This document shows, piece after piece, positions 51,201-58,806 of a stretch of 64,000 nucleotides of DNA. The notes under the pieces are model-generated. The model was given only the letters and a program-made list of their open reading frames with translations, was not told the DNA's origin and did not search any database. How positions within the stretch are numbered: position 1 is the stretch's first letter; each line of letters begins with the position of its first letter. Source of the DNA: Kaistia sp. 32K (lineage in GTDB: Bacteria; Pseudomonadota; Alphaproteobacteria; Rhizobiales; Kaistiaceae); assembly GCF_016629525.1 (NCBI RefSeq), contig NZ_AP024269.1:1550001-1614000 (forward strand), given 5' to 3'. A program made the translations under genes and the position numbers.

Positions 51201-52109
51201 CTGCCGTCGCTCTCCGGTGTCGAGCGGGTCGCCGCGCGGATCGCGCTGTTCGCCGATCCGTGGCCGGGAGCCTTCGGCGTCTCGATCGGCTCGGCTGCCG
51301 CCGGTTTTCGGCTGCGCCAGACGATGACGCAGCCAGCCACGATGGGCACGATCGCCGCCGCTGTTCCGCCCGGGCCGGTCGGCCGCTGGGACCGCGCGAC
51401 CACGCTTTCCGTATCGCTGCCGGCCGGTGCGATCGCCGCCCTGCCGGACGAGGCGGTGCTGAATGGCGGCAATCTCGCCGCGATCGGCAGTGAGGCGGCC
51501 GGCTTCGAGGTCATCCAGTTCCGCTCGGCCGAGCTGATCGGCGAGGGGCTCTGGCGCGTCTCCCACCTGCTGCGCGGGCAGGGCGGTACGTCGGATCTCG
51601 CAGCACTCGGACATGCCGCCGGCGCCCGTTTCATCCGGATCAACAGCGCGACGCCGCTTCTCGATCTCGACCCGTCCGAGATCGGACTGGCGCGGACGCT
51701 CCGCGCCGGGCCGCTGGCGATCGCCTATGACCCGGAGCGGTTCACCACCCTCGACTTCACGGTCCAGGGCCGGTGGCGGCTGCCCTTCGCGCCGGTACAT
51801 CTGCGGGGCGCGCGCGACGCGACCGGCAACGTGCACCTCGCCTGGATCCGCCAGACCCGCGTCGACGGCGACGGCTGGGAGCAACCGGAGGTGCCGCTCG
51901 GCGAGGCCGTCGAGGCCTACCGCGTCGAGATCCGGGAAGGCGCGACGCTTCGCGGCAGCTTCGATACGACCGTGCCCCAGCTGAGCCTTTCGGCCGCCAC
52001 GCTCGCCGGCCTGCTGAGCGCGCCGGGCGCCGATTTCACCGCCCGCGTCCACCAGCTGAGCGCGACGGCGGGGCCGGGAATTGCAACGGAGATCCTCGTC
52101 CATGGCTGA
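48243..52109 (+). CDS. GTA megatron, tail-tip host-interaction protein (g15)
   Basis: A 1288-residue protein, close to the ~1300 of Rhodobacter g15. The hydrophobic Gly-rich N-terminus (AGAAIGGLFGPVGAILGGAV) is followed by PRVYGRARLAGQVIWATQF. Residues about 400-670 form the TIM-barrel domain (WTYRRMVLHAAYLCKAAGGV, IGIDSYVPLSDW, WFTEIGCPAIDKG). The Phage_tail_3-like domain and C-terminal beta-rich parts follow. It makes the tail tip and contacts the recipient. ATG 48243 overlaps the g14 stop; a shorter gene follows with overlap. Confidence 0.95.
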   Translation: MATLVLQAAGAAIGGLFGPVGAILGGAVGAMAGYAVDKTLFGRDVEGPRLGDLSVQRSEEGTPIPRVYGRARLAGQVIWATQFQEVKEEEEGGKGGPTVTTYSYFANFAVGICEGPIARIGRVWADGNLINLADVHHRIHLGGEDQGADSLIEAKQGATPAYRGTAVVVFERLPVGDYGNRLPQLAFEVFRPVGGVEDEIRAVVIIPGASEFAYDPLPVYTSKGPGRRVTVNRHVDGARTDWEASIDDLQALCPKLERAALAVSWFGDDLRAGHCTVAPRVEDFSTVTSPTSWRVAGLNRGAARAVSRIDDRPAFGGTPSDESVIRAIRDLKQRGIAVTFYPFLMMDIPAGNALPHPYWDANQPAYPWRGEITGSLAPGRPGTPDKTAAAASEIAAFVGTAARTDFSVSGGAVHYSGPAEWTYRRMVLHAAYLCKAAGGVDAFLIGSELRGLTTLRSGPSTYPFVAALKALAADVRVILPSAKITYAADWSEYFGHQPGDGSGDVHFHLDPLWADAAIDAIGIDSYVPLSDWRDGYDHLDAQAAESGRDVVYLRANIAGGEGFDWYYASDADRRAQIRSPITDGGAGKPWVFRYKDLVGWWSNPHFDRPGGVEIGTPSAWVPQSKPIWFTEIGCPAIDKGANEPNVFPDPKVGGSRLPHFSNGGRDALMQERFLTAVLGYWDPAAPDFLASANPFSAVYGGRMVDPRRTYVWSWDARPYPAFPRLTEIWSDGGNWETGHWLNGRLGNLSTIRLVERILRDYRFFDFRVGDLEGTVDGFVIARVGSARQALQGLSEALGFEAAESGAVVRFVRRGLPRLTLHPADLVEEGEQPLVAIRRAQETELPAEFAFGFIDGAGDYRDRVVASRRLEAAGQRQAALSTGIVTDDGLAVALADQRLQEIWDGRETVSLALTDRRLAIEPADVVSLLRPEGRVSFRVTKVEDGLARRIEGRTVDPFGSPVAAGAPTSGVPGWSPDPGPPEVVILDLPSLSGVERVAARIALFADPWPGAFGVSIGSAAAGFRLRQTMTQPATMGTIAAAVPPGPVGRWDRATTLSVSLPAGAIAALPDEAVLNGGNLAAIGSEAAGFEVIQFRSAELIGEGLWRVSHLLRGQGGTSDLAALGHAAGARFIRINSATPLLDLDPSEIGLARTLRAGPLAIAYDPERFTTLDFTVQGRWRLPFAPVHLRGARDATGNVHLAWIRQTRVDGDGWEQPEVPLGEAVEAYRVEIREGATLRGSFDTTVPQLSLSAATLAGLLSAPGADFTARVHQLSATAGPGIATEILVHG

Positions 52110-52440
52110 CCAGACCGTCCATCTCGCGCTTCCCTATCTGGCGCCGTCGCAGGCGCAGAAGCACGTCACTCACAACGAGGCGCTGCGCCGGCTCGACGGG
52201 CTGGTGCAGCTCGCCGTCGAGGCGGTGTCGGCGAACACGCCGCCGGGCGCGCCGGCGGAGGGGGCCCGCTATCTGCTCGGCGCCAGCCCGACCGGCGCCT
52301 GGGCCGGGCAGGCCGGCGCGCTTGCCGTGTTCGCGGACGGCAGCTGGTGGTTTGCGACGCCGGAGGTCGGCTGGCTCGCCTTCGACAAGGCGACGGCGAC
52401 GCTGCTCGTCCGGAAGGCGGCGGGCTGGACGGCCGTGTGA
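52102..52440 (+). CDS. DUF2793 protein
   Basis: A 112-residue DUF2793 protein, found behind GTA g15 in many alphaproteobacteria. Marks are LALPYLAPSQAQKHVTHNEA, LRRLDGLVQLAVEAV, GARYLLGASPTGAWAGQAG and ATLLVRKAAGWTAV. ATG 52102 overlaps the g15 stop by eight bases, so it is co-translated. It may form part of a tail or fibre. A family A repeat follows. Confidence 0.88.
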   Translation: MADQTVHLALPYLAPSQAQKHVTHNEALRRLDGLVQLAVEAVSANTPPGAPAEGARYLLGASPTGAWAGQAGALAVFADGSWWFATPEVGWLAFDKATATLLVRKAAGWTAV

Positions 52441-52489
52441 CGCTTTCTTGCCTTTGCCGACAGCCCTCTGCCGTCGCCCCAAGTTCCGT

Positions 52490-52602
52490 CGTCATCCTCG
52501 CGAAGGCGAGGATCCATGCAGCCGAAGTCTTGACCGCGTGAACCTCCCCAAGTCGCGGCTGAATGGATCCCGGATCTCCGCTTCGCTGCGGCCGGGATGA
52601 CG
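52490..52602. repeat. Family A palindromic repeat, copy 11
   Basis: Left arm CGTCATCCTCGCGAAGGCGA with GGATCCATG; right arm ATGGATCCCGGATCTCCGC with TTCGCTGCGGCCGGGATGACG. It separates DUF2793 from the small protein gene. Confidence 0.85.
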
Positions 52603-52660
52603 GCGAGGGGGACCTGAACAACCGAAACCTCAAAACTCCCCCAAACCTCGGAGAACCAAC

Positions 52661-52918
52661 ATGAGCGACCCCTTTGCCGGGACGGCGACGGGCCTTTCCG
52701 GCCCGGCGCTGCGCCATTTCGCCGTCACGCCGTCGGACACGACCGACCTCGCCATCCGTCCGCGCGCCCTGGTTTTCCAGACGGACGGCGCGGCGGTCGT
52801 CCGCGACGAGGCGGGGACGACCCTGACCTACAGTCGCTATGCCGGCGACGTCCTGCCGATCCGCGCCGTGCGGGTGCTCGCGACCGGCACGACCGCGACG
52901 ATCGTCGGGTGGGTCTGA
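52661..52918 (+). CDS. Small protein of the GTA tail module, no recognised family
   Basis: An 85-residue protein: MSDPFAGTATGLSGPALRHF, AVTPSDTTDLAIRPRALVF, and beta-rich C-terminus ending TTATIVGWV. The same pattern occurs in small tail or phage-related proteins near GTA g15, where the hydrophobic strands suggest a beta structure such as a spike tip. GGAGA precedes the ATG. The stop overlaps the next ATG (TGATG). Confidence 0.7.
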   Translation: MSDPFAGTATGLSGPALRHFAVTPSDTTDLAIRPRALVFQTDGAAVVRDEAGTTLTYSRYAGDVLPIRAVRVLATGTTATIVGWV

Positions 52919-54276
52919 TGCGGATGTCCGGTCTCGACCTCGTGCGGCGGGGGAGTGCGGGACGGCGGCGCGCTCCGCCCGCCGGCCTCGGATTTCCGCT
53001 CGCCGACTACCCGCTGGCGATCCGCCGGCGCGGCGGCCGCTTCCTCTGCGACTTCAAGCCGGAGGCCTATGCCGCGGCGGCGCTCGCCGGTCCCGCCTAT
53101 TACGTCGACATCGCCACCGGCAACGACGCGAATCCCGGCACCAGCTGGGGCGCGGCGGTGAAGTCGATCTTCGCCGCCACCCAGCTCGGCAATGCCGGCG
53201 GCGTACCGTTCCAGGTCTGGGTCAAGGCCGGCACGTATTCGCGCGTGAACAATTTCACCAATATGGGCCCGATGGTGATCCCGACCCAGCCCGCCGCCTA
53301 TCGTGCCTTCGGCGGGCGCGTCACCTGCTGGTCGGGGCACGACCTCTCCTGGCCGGCAACGCCGCATGCCACCTATGGCAATTGCTACGCCGTGGCGCGC
53401 TCCACGGTCACGGTCGTGCTCGATCTCCTGAGGCCAAACGCCTTTGGCGATCCGGCCGAGCTCGTCCGCGTCGCCGATGCCGCCACCTGCAATGCGACGC
53501 CCGGCTCGTGGGCGCAGGAGGGCGGAACGCTATTTGTCCGCCGCGCCGACGGCGCCGTGCCGAGCAATATCAACACGCGGGTGCTGATCGTCGTCGATGC
53601 CTTCGCGCTCGATGCGACGGGGAAATCCGTCTATCTCGAAGGCTTCGATTTCCAGGGCGGCGCCAATGGCGGCGTGTTCGTCCACGGCAGCGCCGCCCGC
53701 CATGTGATCGCGGTCGACTGCTCGGCCCGCTATGCCGGCGGACCGAGCCATGCCGGCGACGGCTTTCTCATCGAGGACAGCCAGGGCCTCGCCGCGCTCG
53801 TCCGCTGCGTCGCCGCCTCCAACGCCAATGACGGCATCAGCTTCCAGTGGACGCGCGGCGGCGCGCCGACGCTCTCGCCGCTGACGATCGATTGCCGCGG
53901 CCACGACAATGGCCGCCACGCGCATCTCGCCAACAACGGCCTCGCCTGTCATGGCGGGCTGGCGGCGATCGAGATCGGCGGCGACTACCACGACAATTGC
54001 GGCGCCAACGTCCTTTTGACCGATGCCTCGAAGCTCTGGTGTATCGGCACGTTCGCGTCCCGGAGCCTCGGCGATGTCGGGCGCGGCGGCAGCGACGGGC
54101 CGATCGATTTCCACGCCGCCGGAACCTCGCAGATGTGGCTGGAGCGGACGCGATCCGCTGTCTCGACCCATGCCCTGATGGCAACCGACATTGCCCGCAT
54201 CCGCCTGCGCCAGCACGAGAAAGGCGCGGGCCAGGCCGAGCTCGCGGTCGGCGGCGCCAGCATCCTCACGGACTGA
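52918..54276 (+). CDS. Right-handed beta-helix protein, putative GTA fibre or spike
   Basis: A 452-residue protein with a DUF-like N-terminal part and a pectate-lyase-like beta-helix from about residue 60: AYYVDIATGNDANPGTSWG, repeated coils such as VYLEGFDFQGGANGGVFVHG, VDCSARYAGG, and ALVRCVAASNANDGISFQW. No catalytic set of a pectinase is obvious, so a binding or glycan role is likely. Its place after DUF2793 and before the endolysin fits a tail fibre or spike. No signal peptide. The N-terminal ~50 residues are Arg/Pro-rich. Confidence 0.72.
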   Translation: MRMSGLDLVRRGSAGRRRAPPAGLGFPLADYPLAIRRRGGRFLCDFKPEAYAAAALAGPAYYVDIATGNDANPGTSWGAAVKSIFAATQLGNAGGVPFQVWVKAGTYSRVNNFTNMGPMVIPTQPAAYRAFGGRVTCWSGHDLSWPATPHATYGNCYAVARSTVTVVLDLLRPNAFGDPAELVRVADAATCNATPGSWAQEGGTLFVRRADGAVPSNINTRVLIVVDAFALDATGKSVYLEGFDFQGGANGGVFVHGSAARHVIAVDCSARYAGGPSHAGDGFLIEDSQGLAALVRCVAASNANDGISFQWTRGGAPTLSPLTIDCRGHDNGRHAHLANNGLACHGGLAAIEIGGDYHDNCGANVLLTDASKLWCIGTFASRSLGDVGRGGSDGPIDFHAAGTSQMWLERTRSAVSTHALMATDIARIRLRQHEKGAGQAELAVGGASILTD

Positions 54277-54295
54277 ACCGATCGCCAAAAGACGA

Positions 54296-54326
54296 AGCCC
54301 GCCGCTGGGGGGGCAAGCGGCGGGCT
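54296..54326 (-). terminator. Rho-independent terminator-like hairpin, pointing to the minus strand
   Basis: AGCCCGCCGCT and AGCGGCGGGCT form a perfect 11-base stem with a 9-base G-rich loop. On the minus strand the tail is TCGTCTTTT, a typical terminator end; on the plus strand the tail has no T run. No protein gene is transcribed toward it from the minus side. A second perfect hairpin (CCGGTT-CCCC-AACCGG) lies just upstream in minus orientation. Confidence 0.6.
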
Positions 54327-54455
54327 CTCCGGTTGGGGAACCGGTGTCGAGACGCAGTGCATCTCGGATGGAGAACACCGCCGTGTGGTCCGGGTTCCCT
54401 GCAATCGCCGTCGATTGAGAGATTTTTTTCTGCCCGTCCGATCGGAGGTCATCCC

Positions 54456-55349
54456 ATGCCTGTCACCAGTCCGGCCGGGCTCGAGCAGCTCATCGCCGAG
54501 GAAGGGGAAGTGCTGCGCGCTTATCGCGATGTCGCTGGCGTCTGGACCATCGGCGTCGGGCTGACGGCGGCCTCGGGCGTCGTCGTGCCGAGGGCCGGCA
54601 TGACGATCACGCAAAGCGAAAGCCGCGCCTTGCTGGCCGAGGCGCTGGCGGCGCATTACGAGCCGGCGGTCGCGCGCGCCATGCCGGGGGCGAGGGCGCA
54701 TGAGTTCGACGGCGGCGTCTCGTTTCATTTCAACACCGGCGCCATCGGCCGCGCTTCCTGGGTGCGGGCCTGGCGGATCGCCGACCGGGCCGCCGTGCGC
54801 TCCGGGCTCAAGGCCTGGAACAAGGCGGGCGGCCGGGTGGTCGAGGGGCTGACCCGGCGCCGCGAGCGCGAGGCGGCGCTGATCCTCGACGGCCGGCGCG
54901 AGACCGGGGGCACCGCCGGCTTCGCCTCCCTTCGGCCGGGCGACAGCGGCGCGGCCGTCCGCGCCCTGCAGGACGAGCTGATCCGGCTCGGCCTCCTGAC
55001 CGGGGCGGCGGATGGCGACTTCGGTTCGCTGACCGAGAGCGCCGTCCGCGCCTTCCAGGCGGCGCATCCGCAGCTCGCCGTCGACGGCGTCGTCGGCCCG
55101 GCGACGCGGGCGCAGATCGCCCGCGTTCTTGCCGGGCGCCGCGCCATCGCCGTGACGGCGGCGGGCGGATCGCTGGCGACGGGCGGCACCGTGGCGGCGG
55201 GCGGGATCGCGCCGGCGGCCCATCCGGCGCTGGCGCCCGCGACGGCGGGTCTGCTGGTCGCTGGGCTCTTCGTCGTCGCGCTCGCCGTCCTCGCCTGGCG
55301 CTATCGCGACGAGATCCGCGCCTTCATTACGCTGAAGAGGAGTGGCTGA
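54456..55349 (+). CDS. GH24 endolysin with peptidoglycan-binding domain and C-terminal membrane helix
   Basis: A 297-residue muramidase. The T4-lysozyme-like triad is Glu16 (EEGEVLRAY), Asp25 (YRDVAG) and Thr31 (VWTIGVG), with the same spacing as in phage T4 enzyme. A PG_binding_1 domain covers about residues 163-225 (LRPGDSGAAVRALQDELIRL, VDGVVGPATR). A Gly-rich linker leads to a C-terminal helix (about 258-285) and a basic tail. No signal peptide. GGAGGT precedes ATG 54456. It probably lyses producer cells to free GTA particles together with the next gene. Confidence 0.9.
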   Translation: MPVTSPAGLEQLIAEEGEVLRAYRDVAGVWTIGVGLTAASGVVVPRAGMTITQSESRALLAEALAAHYEPAVARAMPGARAHEFDGGVSFHFNTGAIGRASWVRAWRIADRAAVRSGLKAWNKAGGRVVEGLTRRREREAALILDGRRETGGTAGFASLRPGDSGAAVRALQDELIRLGLLTGAADGDFGSLTESAVRAFQAAHPQLAVDGVVGPATRAQIARVLAGRRAIAVTAAGGSLATGGTVAAGGIAPAAHPALAPATAGLLVAGLFVVALAVLAWRYRDEIRAFITLKRSG

Positions 55350-55350
55350 C

Positions 55351-55725
55351 ATGCCGACGCTCAATCCCTTCGACATCCTGCTCGGCGCCGTGGGTGGCGC
55401 GGTCTCGCGCATGGCCGGTCGCGCCGACAATCCGCTGACGGCGGAGATGGCGCCGACCATCACCCGCGCCATCGTCGAGGAGATCGCCGCGGATCCTGCC
55501 GTGCGCCATGCGACGAACGCCGAGCCCTGGTACGCCTCGCGCGTCACCTGGGGTGCGATCATCGCTGCCGCGGCGCCGATCGTCGGCCTGATCCTTGGTC
55601 ATTCCCTTACGGCAGAAGACCAGGCCTCGCTCGGCGAGATCGCCGTGGCGCTCGCTACATTGACGGGAGCGGGACTGGCGCTTTACGGTCGTTGGCGCGC
55701 CCGGACGCCGCTTCGCCTCAAGTGA
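55351..55725 (+). CDS. Holin-like small membrane protein
   Basis: A 124-residue protein, right after the endolysin. Soluble N-terminal half, then two helices (about 65-84 and 91-109, IIAAAAPIVGLILGHSL and IAVALATLTGAGLALYG) and a basic end (RWRARTPLRLK), a layout seen in small phage holins. ATG 55351 has AGGAG; GTG 55342 would overlap the endolysin. It could also be a pinholin or spanin-like accessory. I recognise no Pfam family with certainty. Confidence 0.65.
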   Translation: MPTLNPFDILLGAVGGAVSRMAGRADNPLTAEMAPTITRAIVEEIAADPAVRHATNAEPWYASRVTWGAIIAAAAPIVGLILGHSLTAEDQASLGEIAVALATLTGAGLALYGRWRARTPLRLK

Positions 55726-55788
55726 GCTTTCGCGCGAAGGTTGTCGGCATTCAGATCATGTTCATATGAGGCCGGCTACGAGGAGGGC

Positions 55789-56106
55789 ATGTCGAAGCAC
55801 CTCATCACCTTCATCCTGTTGACGGCCCTTTTTGTCTGGTTCGGGACCGACGTTTCCGGACCGAAATCGGCCTATGGCGAATCCTGCCTCTCGCAAGGCG
55901 AGGCCCGGCAGGCTGTCCAGCGCGGCGACGCGATCTCGCTCAGCGAGATCCGCGGCTCCGTGGCGGGAAATGGTGGTGAAGTGGTGTCGGCGCAGCTCTG
56001 CAAGGCTGGGAACCGCCTCATTTATGTTGTCAACGTGCTCGGCGAGGGGGGCGAGGTGAAGCGTGTCCGCGTCGATGCGCGCGACGGCTCCATCGTAGGA
56101 CGTTAG
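55789..56106 (+). CDS. Exported PepSY-like protein, FeuN-like regulator of the downstream two-component system
   Basis: A 105-residue periplasmic protein with a signal peptide (about residues 1-29) and a PepSY-like core (LSQGEARQAVQRGDAISLSE, LIYVVNVLGEGGEVKRVRVD, ARDGSIVG). It lies four bases before the response regulator. In Sinorhizobium a small periplasmic protein (FeuN) upstream of FeuP/FeuQ restrains the kinase, so an analogous inhibitory role is likely but unproved. ATG 55789 follows GAGGAGG. Confidence 0.72.
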   Translation: MSKHLITFILLTALFVWFGTDVSGPKSAYGESCLSQGEARQAVQRGDAISLSEIRGSVAGNGGEVVSAQLCKAGNRLIYVVNVLGEGGEVKRVRVDARDGSIVGR

Positions 56107-56110
56107 ACCC

Positions 56111-56797
56111 ATGCGCATTCTCGTCGTCGAGGACGATCCCGATCTCAACCGCCAGCTCGCCGAAGCCCTGAAGACGGCCGGCTATGTCGTCGATTCCGCC
56201 AGGGATGGCGAGGACGGCCATTTCCTCGGCGATACCGAGCCCTATGACGCCGTCGTGCTCGACATCGGCCTGCCGCGCATGGACGGCATCAGCGTGCTCG
56301 AGGCCTGGCGCCGCGCCGGTCGCAACATGCCGGTGCTGATCCTCACCGCGCGCGACCGCTGGAGCGACAAGGTGCAGGGCATCGACGCCGGCGCCGACGA
56401 TTATGTCGCCAAGCCTTTCCACATCGAGGAAGTGCTGGCCCGCATCCGCGCGCTGGTGCGCCGCGCCGCCGGCCACGCCACCAACGAGATCGAATGCGGC
56501 CCGGTCCGCATCGACACCAAGGCCGGTCGCGTCACGGTCGACGGCAATCCGGTCAAGCTGACGGCGCACGAGTACAAGGTGCTCGAATATCTGATGCACC
56601 ATCGCAACCGCGTCGTCTCCCGCACCGAGCTGATCGAGCATCTCTACGACCAGGATTTCGATCGTGATTCCAATACGATCGAGGTGTTTGTCGGACGGCT
56701 GCGCAAGAAGGTCGCCGCCGACCTGATCGAGACGGTGCGCGGCCTCGGCTACCGCATCGTGACGCCGGGTACGGCGACGGCCAGCGGCGGCGACTGA
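56111..56797 (+). CDS. OmpR/PhoB-family response regulator, FeuP/PhoP-like
   Basis: A 228-residue regulator. The receiver has Asp51 in VVLDIGLPRMDG, Asp8/Asp9 in VVEDD and Lys in YVAKPF. The winged-helix output domain follows (LTAHEYKVLEYLMHHRNRVV, DRDSNTIEVFVGRLRKKV). The line EPYDAVVLDIGLPRMDGIS and RDRWSDKVQGIDAGADDYV matches rhizobial FeuP-like proteins in memory. It is co-translated with the kinase (TGATG overlap). Confidence 0.93.
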   Translation: MRILVVEDDPDLNRQLAEALKTAGYVVDSARDGEDGHFLGDTEPYDAVVLDIGLPRMDGISVLEAWRRAGRNMPVLILTARDRWSDKVQGIDAGADDYVAKPFHIEEVLARIRALVRRAAGHATNEIECGPVRIDTKAGRVTVDGNPVKLTAHEYKVLEYLMHHRNRVVSRTELIEHLYDQDFDRDSNTIEVFVGRLRKKVAADLIETVRGLGYRIVTPGTATASGGD

Positions 56798-58158
56798 TGC
56801 GCGTCAACTCGCTCGCGTTCCGGCTGATCGCCGGCGCGTCGATCTGGAGCGCCATCGCCCTCGTCGTCGCGGGCGTGATCCTGACCTCGCTCTATCGCGA
56901 CACGGTGGAACGCGCCTTCGACGAGCGCCTGTCGGTCTATCTGAAGACCCTCGTCGGCAACCTCGCGACGCAGCCGCCCGGCAAGCTCGGCGATCCCGGC
57001 AATCTCGGCGAACAGCGCTTCGAGCTGATCTATTCCGGCTGGTACTGGCAGATCCGTCAGGTCGACGGCCCCGTCCTGCTCGCCTCGCGCTCGCTCTCGA
57101 CCGACACGCTCGACCTCGCCAAGGCGACCTCGCGCAACACCGTCGACGGTATCGAGCAGGCGACGATGGAGGGGCCGGACCGGCAACAGCTGCGCGTTCT
57201 CCAGCGCACCATCACCTTCGACGTCGATCATCGCTACGATGTGCTGGTCGCCGGCAACGCCTCCGAGCTCCGCGAGGACATCGTCGATTTCTTCACCAGC
57301 GTCGCCCTGACGCTGGCGGTGTTCGGCATCGGCCTCGTCGCCTCGACCGCCTTCCAGATCCGCTGGGGCCTTCGCCCGCTCGACCAGGTCCGCCGACAAC
57401 TGGCGGCGCTCCGCAGCGGCCGTGAGCAGAGCTTCGAGGGGCCTTTCCCGGCCGAGATCGAGCCGCTCGCCAAGGAACTCAACGCCCTGATCCATTCGAA
57501 CCAGCAGATCATCGAGCGCGCGCGCACGCATGTCGGCAATCTGGCGCATGCGCTGAAGACGCCGCTCAGCGTCATCACCAACGAGGCGCGTTCGGACGAT
57601 GGCAAGCTGGCGGCGAAGGTCGGCGAGCAGGCCGAGCTGATGCGGATGCAGATCAATCATCACCTCGATCGCGCCCGCATCGCCGCCCGGTCGCAGGTGA
57701 TCGGCGCCGTGACGGAGGCGGACCCGGTGCTGCAGCGCCTCGTCCGCGCCATGCGCCGCATCCATGAGGATCGCGGCCTCGACATCGCGCTGCATGTCGG
57801 CCCGGAAGCGCGCTTCCGCGGCGAGCAGCAGGATCTCGAGGAGATGGTCGGCAATCTCGTCGACAACGCCTGCAAATGGGCGGGCTCCAAGGTGGCGGTC
57901 GAAGTGAGCGTCATTCCTGCCGCAGGCGACATGGACGGATCGCTGATCATCCGGGTCGACGATGACGGTCCAGGACTGACCGAGGCCGAGCGGCTCGAGG
58001 CGACCCGGCGCGGCAAGCGACTGGACGAAAGCAAGCCGGGTTCCGGTCTCGGTCTCTCCATCGTGACGGACCTGGTATTGCTCTATGAGGGCGCTTTCGA
58101 ACTCGATCGTTCCCCGCTCGGCGGCCTTCGCGCCGAGGTTCGCCTGCCGGCGGCATAA
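56797..58158 (+). CDS. HAMP-type sensor histidine kinase, FeuQ/PhoQ-like
   Basis: A 453-residue inner-membrane kinase with two membrane helices (about 10-33 and 167-189), a periplasmic sensor domain between, HAMP, and a dimerisation helix with His251 (LAHALKTPLSVI). The HATPase domain has NLVDNACKWA, VDDDGPGL and SGLGLSIV. It is paired with the regulator upstream. The signal in related proteins is Mg/osmotic stress or envelope state; here unknown. Confidence 0.93.
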   Translation: MRVNSLAFRLIAGASIWSAIALVVAGVILTSLYRDTVERAFDERLSVYLKTLVGNLATQPPGKLGDPGNLGEQRFELIYSGWYWQIRQVDGPVLLASRSLSTDTLDLAKATSRNTVDGIEQATMEGPDRQQLRVLQRTITFDVDHRYDVLVAGNASELREDIVDFFTSVALTLAVFGIGLVASTAFQIRWGLRPLDQVRRQLAALRSGREQSFEGPFPAEIEPLAKELNALIHSNQQIIERARTHVGNLAHALKTPLSVITNEARSDDGKLAAKVGEQAELMRMQINHHLDRARIAARSQVIGAVTEADPVLQRLVRAMRRIHEDRGLDIALHVGPEARFRGEQQDLEEMVGNLVDNACKWAGSKVAVEVSVIPAAGDMDGSLIIRVDDDGPGLTEAERLEATRRGKRLDESKPGSGLGLSIVTDLVLLYEGAFELDRSPLGGLRAEVRLPAA

Positions 58159-58256
58159 GGGGTGGTCCGTAATTTCGCCATGCTGATGGTGGATTGCGGA
58201 TCGACGGCGCGGCGGACAATATCGAAGCCATGCACGGGCGAAAAAGGTGTGATGTC

Positions 58257-58724
<468 letters not shown>

Positions 58725-58806
58725 GGACCCGGCAACCTTCCGTCCGCGACAGAATGCGACGTGCGCGGCCGTGGCTTAGAGGCTAGAACCGGTCCAGGAA
58801 CAAAAC

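Noticed and set aside
32867..55725. Ordinary prophage instead of a GTA
   Set aside because: There is no integrase, repressor or replication gene, the order and sequence of all structural genes match GTA g1-g15, and the flanks are chromosomal. The endolysin-holin end is the only phage-like extra.
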